A DNA stretch of 64,000 nucleotides from Antedon mediterranea (Eukaryota > Echinodermata > Crinoidea > Comatulida > Antedonidae). Position numbers and translations under genes: made by a program. The notes under the pieces are model-generated. The model had not been told where the DNA came from, did not search any database, and saw only the letters and a program-made list of their open reading frames with translations. The DNA lies in assembly GCF_964355755.1 (NCBI RefSeq), contig NC_092672.1, forward strand, positions 9,296,501 to 9,360,500. The letters are read 5' to 3'. The number at the start of each line of letters is the position of its first letter. The first letter of the stretch is position 1. Below, in pieces: positions 32,178 through 43,769 of this stretch.

Positions 32178-33035
32178 AATGAAACACACTCAATTTTCAG
32201 AAATTTATTTATCATTATCTACAATATAAGGCCAAATAAAATTTACTTGCTACTTTAATTGTTTAATGCACATTATCAGTTGTTTTGTTACAAGTTTTCG
32301 ACAGTTTAAACAGTCTACAAGGTACAGTAATTAAATTTTCTTTTTAGAAAATGTTTATGTTTGATCATTAAGGAGTAAATAAAAATTCCAAGATAATTCC
32401 ATGCCAGATTAAATGTTAATAAATGGTAAACAATTACCAAAAAATTTCGTGGAAATATTTGTCTTGTATGGAATTGGTGGTGCTTTAATACATTTGTGAG
32501 ATGGTATAAAACAAGTTCTATAAGAATCAATAACACATCATAGTTGCCAACTGCTGGACAAAGATACTACACAATAGTAAAACCCATCACAACACAATTT
32601 GATGTTACCTTCCAAAAGGAAACTTGGTTTGGGGTTGTGAAAACATAGTACCTACATCAATTGTTTGAATTTTTTGTCTCAGTAAAATTGTTTTCGCAAT
32701 GAGTGTGCACCCAAAAAGGTTAAAATGCGTGATAACAAAATCCAATGTTGTCAACTGGACAAAATTCAGTAAAAATTGCCAGTCCAAACATATGAAAACA
32801 ATCAATTAACATAACGAACGAACAAATGATTAAAATCTGAAGAAAAAAACTCAAATATAACCATTACTGACAACATGGTATGTTGTAACAATTATGTTGG
32901 TTTCGTTTAGCATGCAAAATACGGCAATACTATACTGTCCACTGAATTATCATTGCAAATTCTGAATGAAAATGAAAGTATCAAGTAAATCTAATTTGCC
33001 TATGATTAAACAAGAACCGCAACTTGACACACGAT
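32178..33035. other. NDUFB5 3' flank, no further gene seen
   Basis: AT-rich sequence between the satellite and the NDUFB5 stop codon. Part of it should be NDUFB5 3' UTR. No coding homology or repeat is recognised. Confidence 0.4.
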
Positions 33036-36000
33036 CTAATCATTATTTGAAAGCACTTGCAGCGAGTTCTTGATTGGTATAAATTTGTAATCACCATCAC
33101 CACGTTTTCTCATCTGTCGTTTGATTTCCCTTTCTTGTTTTCTGATTATTAAAAAAAAAAAGTAAAGATTTTATTAAAAGATTGACTGTAATTGAATGAA
33201 CTGTTGAATGTGTATGAAATAAAAAAAAAAAAAAATTCAACTGCCATTTGAAACTGATAGAAATCAGCTATTAAAATAATCATCAAATAAATGCATATTA
33301 CATTGAATTTAAAACGTTGGGGTCTACAGTAAAACCTCTAAAAGAAGCCCCCAGGCTTTTTTTTTTTAAGACTCTTGAATGGCTTCTTTTCGAGATTATA
33401 TTTGCAAACAAAATAGGGCGATTCTTTTTGAAATAAATTTTGTATTTTGTGAATTGCTAACTACAATAATATGATTTCTCTGCCAATTTTGAATATTTGC
33501 CAAGGAAGCAGACAAGAAGATAAAAGATTCCATGAAATGAAAGCACTGGAAACAAAAAACTGTAAAATAAATTTACATTATGAGGCTTGCTTGTTAAATA
33601 ATTAAGGGTTGCAAGATCCTATTAAACATGATCATACACATCCTCATCAGAAGGGCCATCAGTCAAACTGTTTGCTGTTTACAAATAAAACAAAAACAAA
33701 CCTCGCCACTGATTTAGCATGTTCCAATTCCATAACATGTGCTTGTTTTTCATATTCTTGTTGTGGACTAGCTTTCAGGTATCTTGCTATGAAACGTGAA
33801 ATTGGATGCTGAAATAGAAACGAAATAACATATCAGAAACTGAGCAAAAACAGACTGAGTGAAGTACTGTACTTGGCAAAATATATTAGGAAAAAACATT
33901 CACCAAACATTAAGGATGATAACTTACAAATTGTGGATGCTAACTTTTTTATTTTTATTTATTTGCATCTCATTAAAACATGCACAAACTAGAAAGCCAC
34001 TCCGAGAGTGCATACCTCCGCCTACTGTAAAATTCTCCTACATAAGATTTCTCCGGTAAAAAAAAAATATATATATATATTTGTGTGTGTCTTAATGCTG
34101 TTTGTGATTTAGGCTAATTTCACTACAAGCATGTGTATGCGAGTTTGGGGTAATGGTTATGTAACAAGCCTTTCAATTAACAATAGCTTCAGTTGACTAA
34201 CAATAGAACAGCAACGCAAAAATCAAACGAGTGAATTTGAAAAGAAAATAGGTTTTTTAAACTACTGGCATAAAAAAACGTGCACATTAAATCAAATTAT
34301 GTTTTAAAATTACAAATCACAAATTATAATTCTTGCCTCTTGTACAAAAATGAAGTTTTTTGGACAAGTAGTTCTCGAGAAAATGCAATTTCAGTATACT
34401 TGTTACTTTAAGACTGCTCGCTGGCTTTTGAAAAATTCTGTCCTATCTTTTAACACAAGCAGGTCTGAAAAGTATACTAAAAAGTGGTCCAGAATTGGGA
34501 CAATTGTCCAAAAATTTAATGGAATGGTCCTTGACCACATATCTATCTGTATATTCATTTTGGTAAAGATCTTGTAATTACTTTTTGAGTAATCCTGCTA
34601 ACAAACAAACAAACAAACACACGCTACCGATTACATATACCTCCTTGGCGGAGGTAAATAATGAAACAAGAGAATACAATTTAAATTTAAAAAGACAAAT
34701 ACAGAGATGCAGGATAGCCCATGAATGTCCCAATATCATGCCAATAAACAAAGTTAGTACTATACTTAGCAAACTTCAATTTGTTTTATCAATCAACACA
34801 GCAATTATTTATTTCACTCATAACATCTCATATTTGACATAACAGTAGTTCTAATTATAAAAAACATTTTTAAACACAAATACAGTCAATACCGGACTCT
34901 ACAAAAACCAGACTATTTTGAGGTTCAAAAAGTCCCAAATTCATTTTCCCTATTAAAAACACATTCTGAATACCAGAATTTCCAGAAAACAAGACATATA
35001 CACCAGCCCAAAGGTGTCCGGTAATGGGAAAGTGATTTGATTTGATTTAAGGTGATAATAATCGGTGGAGTTTGTAATATTACCTCTGGTAATTTTAAAC
35101 CTTTTTTAAAAAAGCTGTTTTGAACCAGCATGGATGGGCAGTGTTCAAGATCTCTTTTCACTTTGTTTTAAATATTTAAAAAAAAATTATTTTTAAATAT
35201 ACAACAACCTACTGGATAGTATTCCCAATGCTTTGGTACATATCCTTCTGGAATTTTAGAGAGTTCTGCTTCTCCTAAAAAAAAAAGTATGTTCAATTTG
35301 TTAAGCTGATGCATTATGGGACAAATTTTGGCACTCAGATTTTGACCATGGGAGCAGAGGACACTATTAGATGGCATACAATGCAGGTGGATTTCATATC
35401 GCATATTTGCACAATAATCAAAAACAATTTATTTGTATTATAGAGAATGCAAAGAGAGATGAAAACATGTATTTAGAGCTGGAGTATGAGGTACAAACTT
35501 ACCATAAAGAACATTAACATAAGTTATTACAGCCAGCGAGGGAACACCAGTTAGTGATGCATAGAACATCTATAGAAAAAAAAATTGTATTTATTTTTTT
35601 TCAATTTAACAATGAAAAAAAAAAATCAGGAATACAACAGGATACTTGCCTACTGGTATTGTCACATAATACTGTATGAAAGTCACCTTTGTGGGGGTGG
35701 AGGAGGGGGGAAGGAGGAGGTTGGCCCTCTCTGGTGTGGCCTTTTTCCTGTCGCCTTAGTAGTTCAATTCCAAAAACAGGTAGCACAAGTGCCTTTATAT
35801 CTGGAAGTAGCTGTTTGTATACAAGTGACTCCCAGGGATAATGGACACACAAATATAAGGCTGCTATCTCTCACAATTAGTTCACAATCAATGTTAAAGA
35901 CCCTACTAACCGCTCTTCGGAGAAATCTTCGATCAGTGTATGTACTTGCATGCGGAAAGAATTTCCTTGTAGCACCACCAGACATGCCCTTTATTTGTAC

Positions 36001-38873
36001 TGAAAATATAATAAATTAATATGAAATCATGATTATTATTAAAAGATATTATTCAAAATTAAAGTCATTTTTACTTTAATAAATTAATGTCATATCAGCC
36101 TAATTTTCTTTATTGGTTGATCACTTCTGATTTTTCTGTCCAAATAATTTGAATTACACATAGCGCAGGGATGGATATAATAATATAAAAATAGTTGAAA
36201 TTATTATAGAGGTCTAGGTCTAAATAAATGGTATCTCTCCAGGGAATTGGAGGTGGGGACAGCCTATATACAGTTACAGTATGCCTAGGCCTATACATTT
36301 ACTTCCAAATTTGCAGTCTATGTTGTGGAAATTATATAAAGTTTGATCAGAGCCAATTATGACATGGATTCTTCCTTTTAATCAATTATAATAAGTTATA
36401 GGCCTAATTATTGTTAGCCTTAGGCTATGTTCAAATTGCGCAAAAATAGTGTGTAAATTGTAAATACAAAAAAAAAGCATTATTTATATTACTAGATGGC
36501 ACGCTCGCTTCGCTCGCGTACCATCTAGGTCGTGCCCACAGATGGTTCTCGAATACATAATAATTTCAGCGTTAAAAAACTGGCAATTTCAAATGTACGT
36601 ACCGCAGGACAATAATACATGTCGTTTACAGGAACGATTAAATAGACACTGTGATTTATGTACTCAACTAAAATTAGCACCCTATTACTTCCGAAAGAGA
36701 AACTTGTCACAAAATAAGACCAATTGTTTAAGTCAAATTTAAACAAACTTAATTTGTGTTTTGTATGTAACATTAGGGTTGAGGGATGGGGAAGAGGATG
36801 GGTGCAAAGAGGAACAATGTTAAAATATATTCTTTATCCATTTAGTAACGAAATATTAATTGCTTTCATGTTTTACAAATAATATACCACTAAACACAGT
36901 AAAACATTGCGATGTAATACTTTGTTGAAACTATCACCGTCCTAGTCGATTGAAATAGTACAGCACATGTAACGATACATCACTACGACGTGTATATGTT
37001 TATAATATAATGTAAAACAATTTGTGAAAACCACCTCTATTCGGGGAAAATCATAAATTCGATTTAATCGTCAATAAATAAATATTAAATTATCTAAACT
37101 CAACTTAATTAGTAGGCCTTATGGTTTTCAATTGTTTCTTAGAGCCAATTCATACTTAAGTTGGTTCCTACCCTACCCACCAAAGTTGTTCTGCGTTTAG
37201 GGCAAGTGATGTACCGTAGGCCTATTCTCTACTGGTTTTACAACGCTACTCATGCCAGTGAGGGAAAGGTGATGATGTGGGTGGTTTAACTGCAATAATA
37301 AAGATTTGTACATAATATACGGCGAGTGAAACCGCTAGCTCATTATTCGTTTAAAAAAAAATTATATCCAACCTCTGCAGCACAGATTGAAAACAAAAAT
37401 GGATCGAATTTCGAGTATACACTACTGTACTTGCCTTTACGACGCCTGAGGGAATAGACACTTGTGAAACAGAGATTGGAATGTTCCATTCATCGCAAAT
37501 CAATACATTTGTATAATCGTATATTAAATCTATCAAAATAGTATTTTTTAAAGAAAATCGGCCTGTCTTCAACATTATGATGCTGTACTCTAACTGTTCA
37601 ACCAGTTTTCAGCTATTAAAAACAATTATCGTAGGAGGAGATAGGAAAATGCGAAGCCTCCTCGTATTTTTGTGGCGGGTATTTTTCAAGATGGACATCC
37701 ATTAGACAGTGTATACCACGATCGGAAAACACCCCTATTTGGGGCAAATCGTTGAACCTAAATTCGTTTTAATCGTCAATAACTAATTATCTAACTCAAT
37801 TTAATTAGTAAACAGGGTTACATCAGGCGGTTAAAATCAGTACCGAAAGTACGAACCAACTTTATATACCATCGAGTGAAAATTCTAGAAGTAAGGCGCG
37901 ATTTACCTAATTTTGCCCTTACGTAAATTTATATTAGATTATTAGTTAGGCCTAGGCTATGCCTACACGGATATATAAAAAATGAGCTGGTATCGCGTAG
38001 GTTGAAGAAATTGTAATTGTGGCTCTGATAACTAATTTTAAAATCATATTAAATTAACATTTTCGAAACTATAAATCAGGGATAATCTTTTTAGAACTTT
38101 CAAACAAGGGACTATTTTTTTAATGATTTTTAAAAAGCACATCACTCCATTAAAACCTGTAAAATACAAATTAAAACACATATTATTTATATAATAGGAT
38201 AAACATTTAGCGCGACCAAAGTAACAATGCAATCGATATCAAACGCAACCGATATGATTACAACCGTGGGCGACTTTGCGATGGGGCGACTTTGCGTTGG
38301 GGCGACTTTGAGATGGGGCGAATTTGCGATGGGGCGACTTTGTAATGGGGCGACTTTGAGATGGGGCGACTGTGCCGGGGCGACTTTGTTTTGGGGCGAC
38401 TTTGCGATGGGGCGACTTTGTATTGGGCGACTTTGTATGGGGCGACTTTGCGATGGGGCGACTTGACTGGATCCCCATCAATAGGGCGGTACTGCTTTAC
38501 AATTACGAGGCTTGGAAAATTAAAAAAAACTATATTATAGCATATTGAGCTAGGCCTATTACCATATATATGGACCATAGAAAGGTTACTCGCGACTCGG
38601 TGGTGGATCAAAGTCTCGCTCGGTCGGCTAGCCAGCCAAGGCCTATTTATAGCCTAGCTAGGCTAGGCCCTAGTAGTAGGCTAGCCTACGCGACGCTGGT
38701 CTGTCACCTCTTGCGGGCTTGTTGTGAGAAAGTATGTACACAAAACAACATAATTCGTGAAGTTATGATTTATTTAATATTGTGAGATCAAAATGCTTAC
38801 CTCTGGACACTGTTGGCACTGACAAAATTCGATTGATACATCGAAAAAGATTTGTTCCGACACAATTCGCCAT
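33036..38873 (-). CDS. NDUFB5, mitochondrial NADH dehydrogenase 1 beta subcomplex subunit 5
   Basis: Six coding exons join in one frame of 167 codons plus stop: 38801-38873, 35911-35999, 35503-35569, 35213-35274, 33702-33808 and 33036-33141. All borders are GT-AG and all phases agree. The start ATG has a good context (aacATGG). The N-terminus [19 protein letters not shown] is Arg-rich with few acidic residues, as in a mitochondrial targeting sequence. [20 protein letters not shown] leads into a single membrane helix (about residues 53-75), then [20 protein letters not shown] and [11 protein letters not shown], the family signature, and a basic C-terminal segment with [13 protein letters not shown]. 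The protein is an accessory subunit of complex I in the inner membrane. Large introns, especially intron 1, carry repeats including a GGGGCGACTTTG minisatellite. Length is near that of other animals. Identity is secure. Confidence 0.95.
33992..34664 (-). mobile_element. Dispersed CCTCCGCCAAGGAGG element, inverted copy
   Basis: On the reverse strand it starts TATTTACCTCCGCCAAGGAG, runs through GTTTGTTTGTTTGTTAGCAG and ends TATGCACTCTCGGAGTGGC. The head matches the copy at 55990-56355 and the tail matches 22990-23056. It lies in NDUFB5 intron 4. Confidence 0.7.
36490..37120 (-). mobile_element. Partial copy of the same dispersed family, with nearby duplication
   Basis: GATGGTTCTCGAATACATAA and ACAATAATACATG mirror the end of the 56.0-56.35-kb copy. 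CACCTCTATTCGGGGAAAAT near 37030 mirrors the ATTTGCACCGAATAGAGGTG region there. A related stretch (TCGTTTTAATCGTCAATAAC) recurs at 37735-37810. All of this is in NDUFB5 intron 1. Confidence 0.5.
38270..38465. repeat. GGGGCGACTTTG minisatellite in NDUFB5 intron 1
   Basis: About 12 units of a 16-17-bp repeat (GGGGCGACTTTGCGAT with variants) lie about 340 bp downstream of exon 1 on the gene strand. The array is much richer in GC than the rest of the intron. Open frames on both strands are by-products. Confidence 0.9.
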
Positions 38874-38974
38874 GTTGATTTCGGACTAGGCCTAGGATAG
38901 TTTTTTGTGTTTTGTGTGACGGGAGGCCGCGTATTCGACTAGTCTATCCTGGTAAACTACTGTTGTAGTGTACG

Positions 38975-39170
38975 TGTATGTACGGGTCAGTCTAATTACC
39001 GAAAACAACCGAAAACAACCGAAAACAACCGAAAACAACCGAAAATAACCGAAAACAACCGAAAACAACCGGAAACAACCCTAAACAACCGAAAACAAAC
39101 CGAAAACAAACTAAAACAAATCTAATTACCGAAAACAAATTTTTTGTTATGTCGCCCTCTATATTAATGA
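38975..39170. repeat. GAAAACAACC 10-bp tandem repeat in a larger dispersed element
   Basis: After GTCAGTCTAATTACC come about ten GAAAACAACC units with a few variants, then TTTTTTGTTATGTCGCCCTC. The same arrangement, reversed, is at 56795-57035. It lies just upstream of NDUFB5 exon 1, in the presumed promoter region. Confidence 0.85.
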
Positions 39171-41889
39171 TATATTGAAGTAGATAGCACTGCGTTATTA
39201 CACGTGAGCCTTGGTTTGGTTGTCAGGATCTGACGAGTATTCGGCACCAAAATCAGGGGCGGATCCAGGATTTTGAAATAGGGAGATGTGGGGGGGGGGG
39301 GGGAGCAAAGGTAAAGTTTTCCCCTATGACATGTTCATTTCAAACTGAGAAGCAAAAAGCAAAGCTAAATACGTCAGAGGTGTTTTTTTGTTTTATAGTA
39401 GGCCTATACCCCCAAGTACCCAACAAATAATCCACTGAAAATTAATTAAATAGTCTATTATTTATTAAACTTTGTTATTCGGTGGCCATATAACAGCTAG
39501 AAGGCCTACTAAGAAATTTGTAATGCCTGAGATGATCATTGTGGGTGGGTGGGTAAGTTTAGTTCTGATAAAATGATAAGAAGTATTGGAACCATGGTGG
39601 GGCCTGTGACGAAGCTAATTTACTCCCATGACACCCCTAGCTAGATGGCCGGAAATGGGTACTCTCGCGCGTAAAATTCATGAAAAATGGAACCTCATAA
39701 CTCATATCATTTGACGTTATTTTAATGTTGATTCTTGAATTTATTTGTTCACTAAACGAATAACTGTAATTTATTTGAATGCAAATAGAGAGAAAATGAT
39801 GCCTATGTGCTCACGCATGAATTTGTTCAAAGTACTTGTTTCATTAAAAAATCAATTTGAAAGAAAGAGTATAGCTAGCCTTCTGGTGTAATGCCCAATT
39901 CACCACTAGACTAGACAAGTATTGTAATACAAATTAAAATCAAGGTTAAAATAAAAAAGAAAAATATATAAACATTTATTAAATAAGTTAAATTCTTAAT
40001 TCCAGCAGTGTGCGTTTTAGAGAGGATTCATTTTAAGTCTTTTGCAGCGACAGCTTAATTTTGATTAAGTTGTTTAACAATTAAACGTAATGTTGTTTCC
40101 CCTGATTAATGAGTTAATGAATGTTTTTCTCCGTTGAAATATATATATATATATAATAGTCTGACAAAAATGATGACAGGAAGTGAAAACACAAACATGT
40201 TTCATTAACTTGTAAATCTTTATTAACCTTAGGCCTAATCATATTGAGAGAACATGAGAACACAACTCAAGTCTGTAACATCTTTTTAGTACTAAATTTC
40301 ATTTTGTTTTCGAGGTACAAACTCGATTCAAGATATCAGATGTATTATCAACATCTAGCCATGTTTGTTTAACTACAACAAACTAAATTTAAATAACATA
40401 GTGTAGTAAATAAATAACATTTTTCATGTTTTAAATAATACATGAGAACACAACTGAAAATCTGTAACATAATTCCTTTTTTATTTTTTTATTTTTTATT
40501 TTATTAAAATAAAAACCAACAGCGATAATTACCGCCACTAACAGGTTTGATACAAACAAAGCCAGGACTGTTTAAAGCACCTTGATTGGTCCTAACATTG
40601 GTCAAGGGCTTATCTCGTCTCTTGACCAGAGGAAAGGCATTAAATATAATGTTTTTGAGGTATACAAACTTGATTCAAGATATCAAATGTATTATCAACA
40701 TCTACCTAAATTTAATTTGTAAAAAAAAACACACAAAACATACTGAAATCTAATGTTTTTTTAGGTATAGGTTGAAACTCAATAAAATATCAATTTGTGA
40801 ATTTTTTTTTGAAAAAGAACAAACTTAATACACATGTTTGTTGAAGGCAAAGTGATTTATATTCTATGTGGAGAAAAAATACAAATTATCGAACAAAAGT
40901 TTAAAAGAAAAAAGAAATTTTATAACTTAATGCTAATTGCAAAACTGAATATTTACAACTGCTAAGTTGTCAATCTAAATCGGATACGATTGCATTGCTT
41001 TTAAAAATTGTTAGACAGAGAACGTATGTTTTTAGGAAGTAGTGTTATACAAACCAGGGAGTTGACTCCCTGTACAAACCATGGAGGACCTCCATGTACA
41101 AACCAATATAAACATATTTAAAATTGCAATAATAATCTGTAAATGCTATCTAGTAAATGCGTTATTAAATAATAAAAATTTAACACTGTGACAAATACTG
41201 GAGTAAATACATAAGTATATTTAAAATGCGACTTAACTTTAACAATAATTAATATAAAAAGATAGATTTAATAAGTGCAAACAGAATTAATAACACGAGA
41301 AACTAAGGTAGGCCTACCTTTAATAATAAACGTTTCATTGTTAAAGTAATAGTAAAACGTACGAGATGTGGAATTATTAAATGTGCGACATAAAACACAA
41401 CTGAGAACATTTAATCAAATTACTAGCTTTTGACACATTGATGGCGTGGATAATGGGGTTCTTCGACAAAATTTAGGGAAACCGATTGAATAAGCTTAAT
41501 GCACTTTTTATTTTTTTTTTTTGGTGTAAAATGGTTCAATAGATATCTCGGAACCTCTTCAATATGAAAACTACAATACAATTACATCACGACGTGTTAA
41601 ATAGAGTAAAAATTAGTTTGTGTAATTGTCGCCCTAATTAGAGGGGTTGGGTTGCATTTATTCAATTTATTCGAATAAATACGGTACTATTTTTTTCACA
41701 TTCAAATCTTTGTATTATACAAGTATATACTGATTTAATATAAATGATATTAAGTTAAAAACATATACAAAACAATATTATTATAAAAAGAGTGTAATTA
41801 TTGTAGATTATGAGTTTCAAATAAGTGTGAATATAAAATAGCCTAAGTAAAATCTTCACCATTAATTCTTTCAAGTCTTGATACAACTC
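39171..41889. other. Intergenic between NDUFB5 and the transposase gene
   Basis: No gene is supported. It contains AGGGGCGGATCCAGGATTTT with a poly-G run at 39256-39305 (a phrase typical of small DNA elements), the 39590-39870 dispersed repeat, an (AT)n tract near 40140, the 40504-40565 repeat, and otherwise AT-rich sequence that should include the 3' UTR of the gene ending at 41890. Confidence 0.4.
39590..39870 (+). repeat. Short copy of the dispersed repeat at 25480-26330
   Basis: GGTGGGGCCTGTGACGAAGC, CCCTAGCTAGATGGCCGGAA, GTTGATTCTTGAATTTATTT and TTTGTTCAAAGTACTTGTTT match the larger copy in order. The exon-like insert of that copy is missing here. Confidence 0.65.
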
Positions 41890-43769
41890 TTATTTCTTAC
41901 TGAATGATGTGGTTTTTGCAACTCTGGTTCTTTTTTTTTGTCCTGGTTTTTTAGCACATTGTGGTGTTGCAGGAATAATTAATTTCCCGTCTTTAGATGT
42001 TGTTGTTTTTGCAACTGTTTTGTTCAGTGATATTTTCAAAAATCGTAAAACATATTTGTTTTTTTCATCTTCAGATTTCCCTATCCAAACAGAATTTGGC
42101 ACTGTATATTTCTTTAATCTAGGGATAACGTAAAAATTGCCTTGTCCGTGAATTGCACGCCGGGCGTCTGCATATTGTAATTTCGCAATTTTGTGTAGAA
42201 TTTGTACTAAATCTGGAAGCCTTTGTGGTTTCCAGTTAATGGATAGTTTTAGAATGTGATTTATGCTTTCGCAGTTGTTGTTTGTCCAACGGTCCGGAAT
42301 CACTCGGTCGGTAATATTGGGTCTGAAAACCTTTTCTTTTAAGGTTGGGCACAGTTTATCTCTAAAATAATTTCCAAATAGTGGAACTTGTTTTTGGAAA
42401 TCTATTTCCAATTGTAGTGAACGTTTGTCAAATTGTGAAATGTTTGTACTCCCAAGTAATCCGGACGGCGAAAAGATTTTGTTTAGTATTATTTGTCGGT
42501 ACTTATTATTTGCTCCTTGCTTTTCAAGCAAGTAACGAGATGCATTTTGCTTGATATGCCTTGTGCACAATATGTGTCGCGAATTGGGGAAAGAAAAGTT
42601 TAAAGCTTTCAAAATTGCCTTTTCTTCGTCGGAACCTATGACCATATTACAACTCATACCAACTTCGGAATTGTTTATGTCACTGTCAAGCTGACAACGC
42701 AAATGTGTAAAGAAATCAAGATACGTGCTGTACCGACCATCCCAGTGTAATAGCATCGGGCCGACAAAAATGGGATGATCATTTGCTTCTTTTTTAAGCA
42801 ATAGAGTGTTTTTAAAAACAGTAACCGTTAAATAGCAAGCCCCCAAGTTAAAAGTCCTATCGATCCCTAGTATACTTTGAGAAATATTGCCACAACAAAA
42901 CCTTCGTAAGTCATTAATTTGATTGTTTGTGTACAGAATTACACAAGGAGGCTGATTAGGTACAGCAAAGACTTTTTTTACAAATTCATGTTTTGTTAAT
43001 TCGGTTATTAAATTTTGTATATCATCGGCAACATTAGACCTACTACCTGTGGTGAGTTTTTTTGATCGGTTATATTTCAAATTTCTCAGTTGTTTCATAT
43101 CTCTGGGTGCGCTTTCGGGGTTAGAAAAAACCATATCTGCGTAAGTATCCCTGGGTTTGGAATGGACAAGTCTACATTCAGCATCACGTAGAACTTTCGG
43201 ATGAGTACGTACGTATTCTGTGTGTGTATGTCTGTCATTACCATGTGACGAAATGGTAAAAGGAAAATTGCCAATGTATTCAACTACTGCTTTAGGCCTA
43301 TTGAAGTTGTTCATTTTTTCGTTTTCGTTTTCTATCCACGACACTCGTTTTTTGTACCCTTTGTCTCGTTTTAATTTACAATAACACCTATGCAAAGTTA
43401 TAATATTAGTCGGTTGTGGTACGAGCGGGACCCAAGTACCGTTTTTTTTAATGCAAAATCTATCACACTTAAAGACAATGGTGATAAGCCTTCCAGCTAC
43501 TCTTGTGAACTGTGTCTTCGGAGTACTACTACTTGACGAGTCCCATACACCACAATCATCAGGAAAGAAGCTACGACCACCTCCAAAACGTTGTTGTACA
43601 TTGCCTTCATTGTTGACAACAAATAACATATTTTCTTTAACACCCTGCGGAATGTCTGGGAATGTTGCATTTTCTGATGTTTTCATGAGGATTTGGTATA
43701 GTTCAGACACCTGAACAAATTTTTTGTTTAACAACCGCTTTGTGAACCTTTTGCACGACATTCGGTCAC
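41890..43769 (-). mobile_element. MULE-type DDE transposase exon
   Basis: This is the last exon of the fusion gene and holds about 626 codons uninterrupted. The acceptor gcttcgttttag precedes GTGACCGAATG, and the previous exon ends in a single G, giving Gly-Asp-Arg-Met. It has the MULE order D, then D with a following C..H, then NN..ES.N. A basic tail (KKPGQKKRTRVAKT) ends the protein. No frameshift or stop is seen, so the coding part looks recently active or under selection. Confidence 0.85.

Noticed and set aside
31047..32258. Five long overlapping open frames (370-396 codons) on both strands
   Set aside because: They are by-products of a 15-bp repeat without stops; composition is pure five-residue repetition, with no start or splice context.
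35585..36019. 144-codon plus-strand frame
   Set aside because: It is antisense to NDUFB5 exon 2 and its intron, with a low-complexity Gly-rich patch and no family resemblance.
38227..38611. Gly/Arg-rich frames over the GGGGCGACTTTG array
   Set aside because: Minisatellite inside NDUFB5 intron 1, open on both strands, with no conserved protein features.
41909..43714. Plus-strand frames within the transposase exon
   Set aside because: Antisense shadows of a minus-strand exon with clear MULE motifs.
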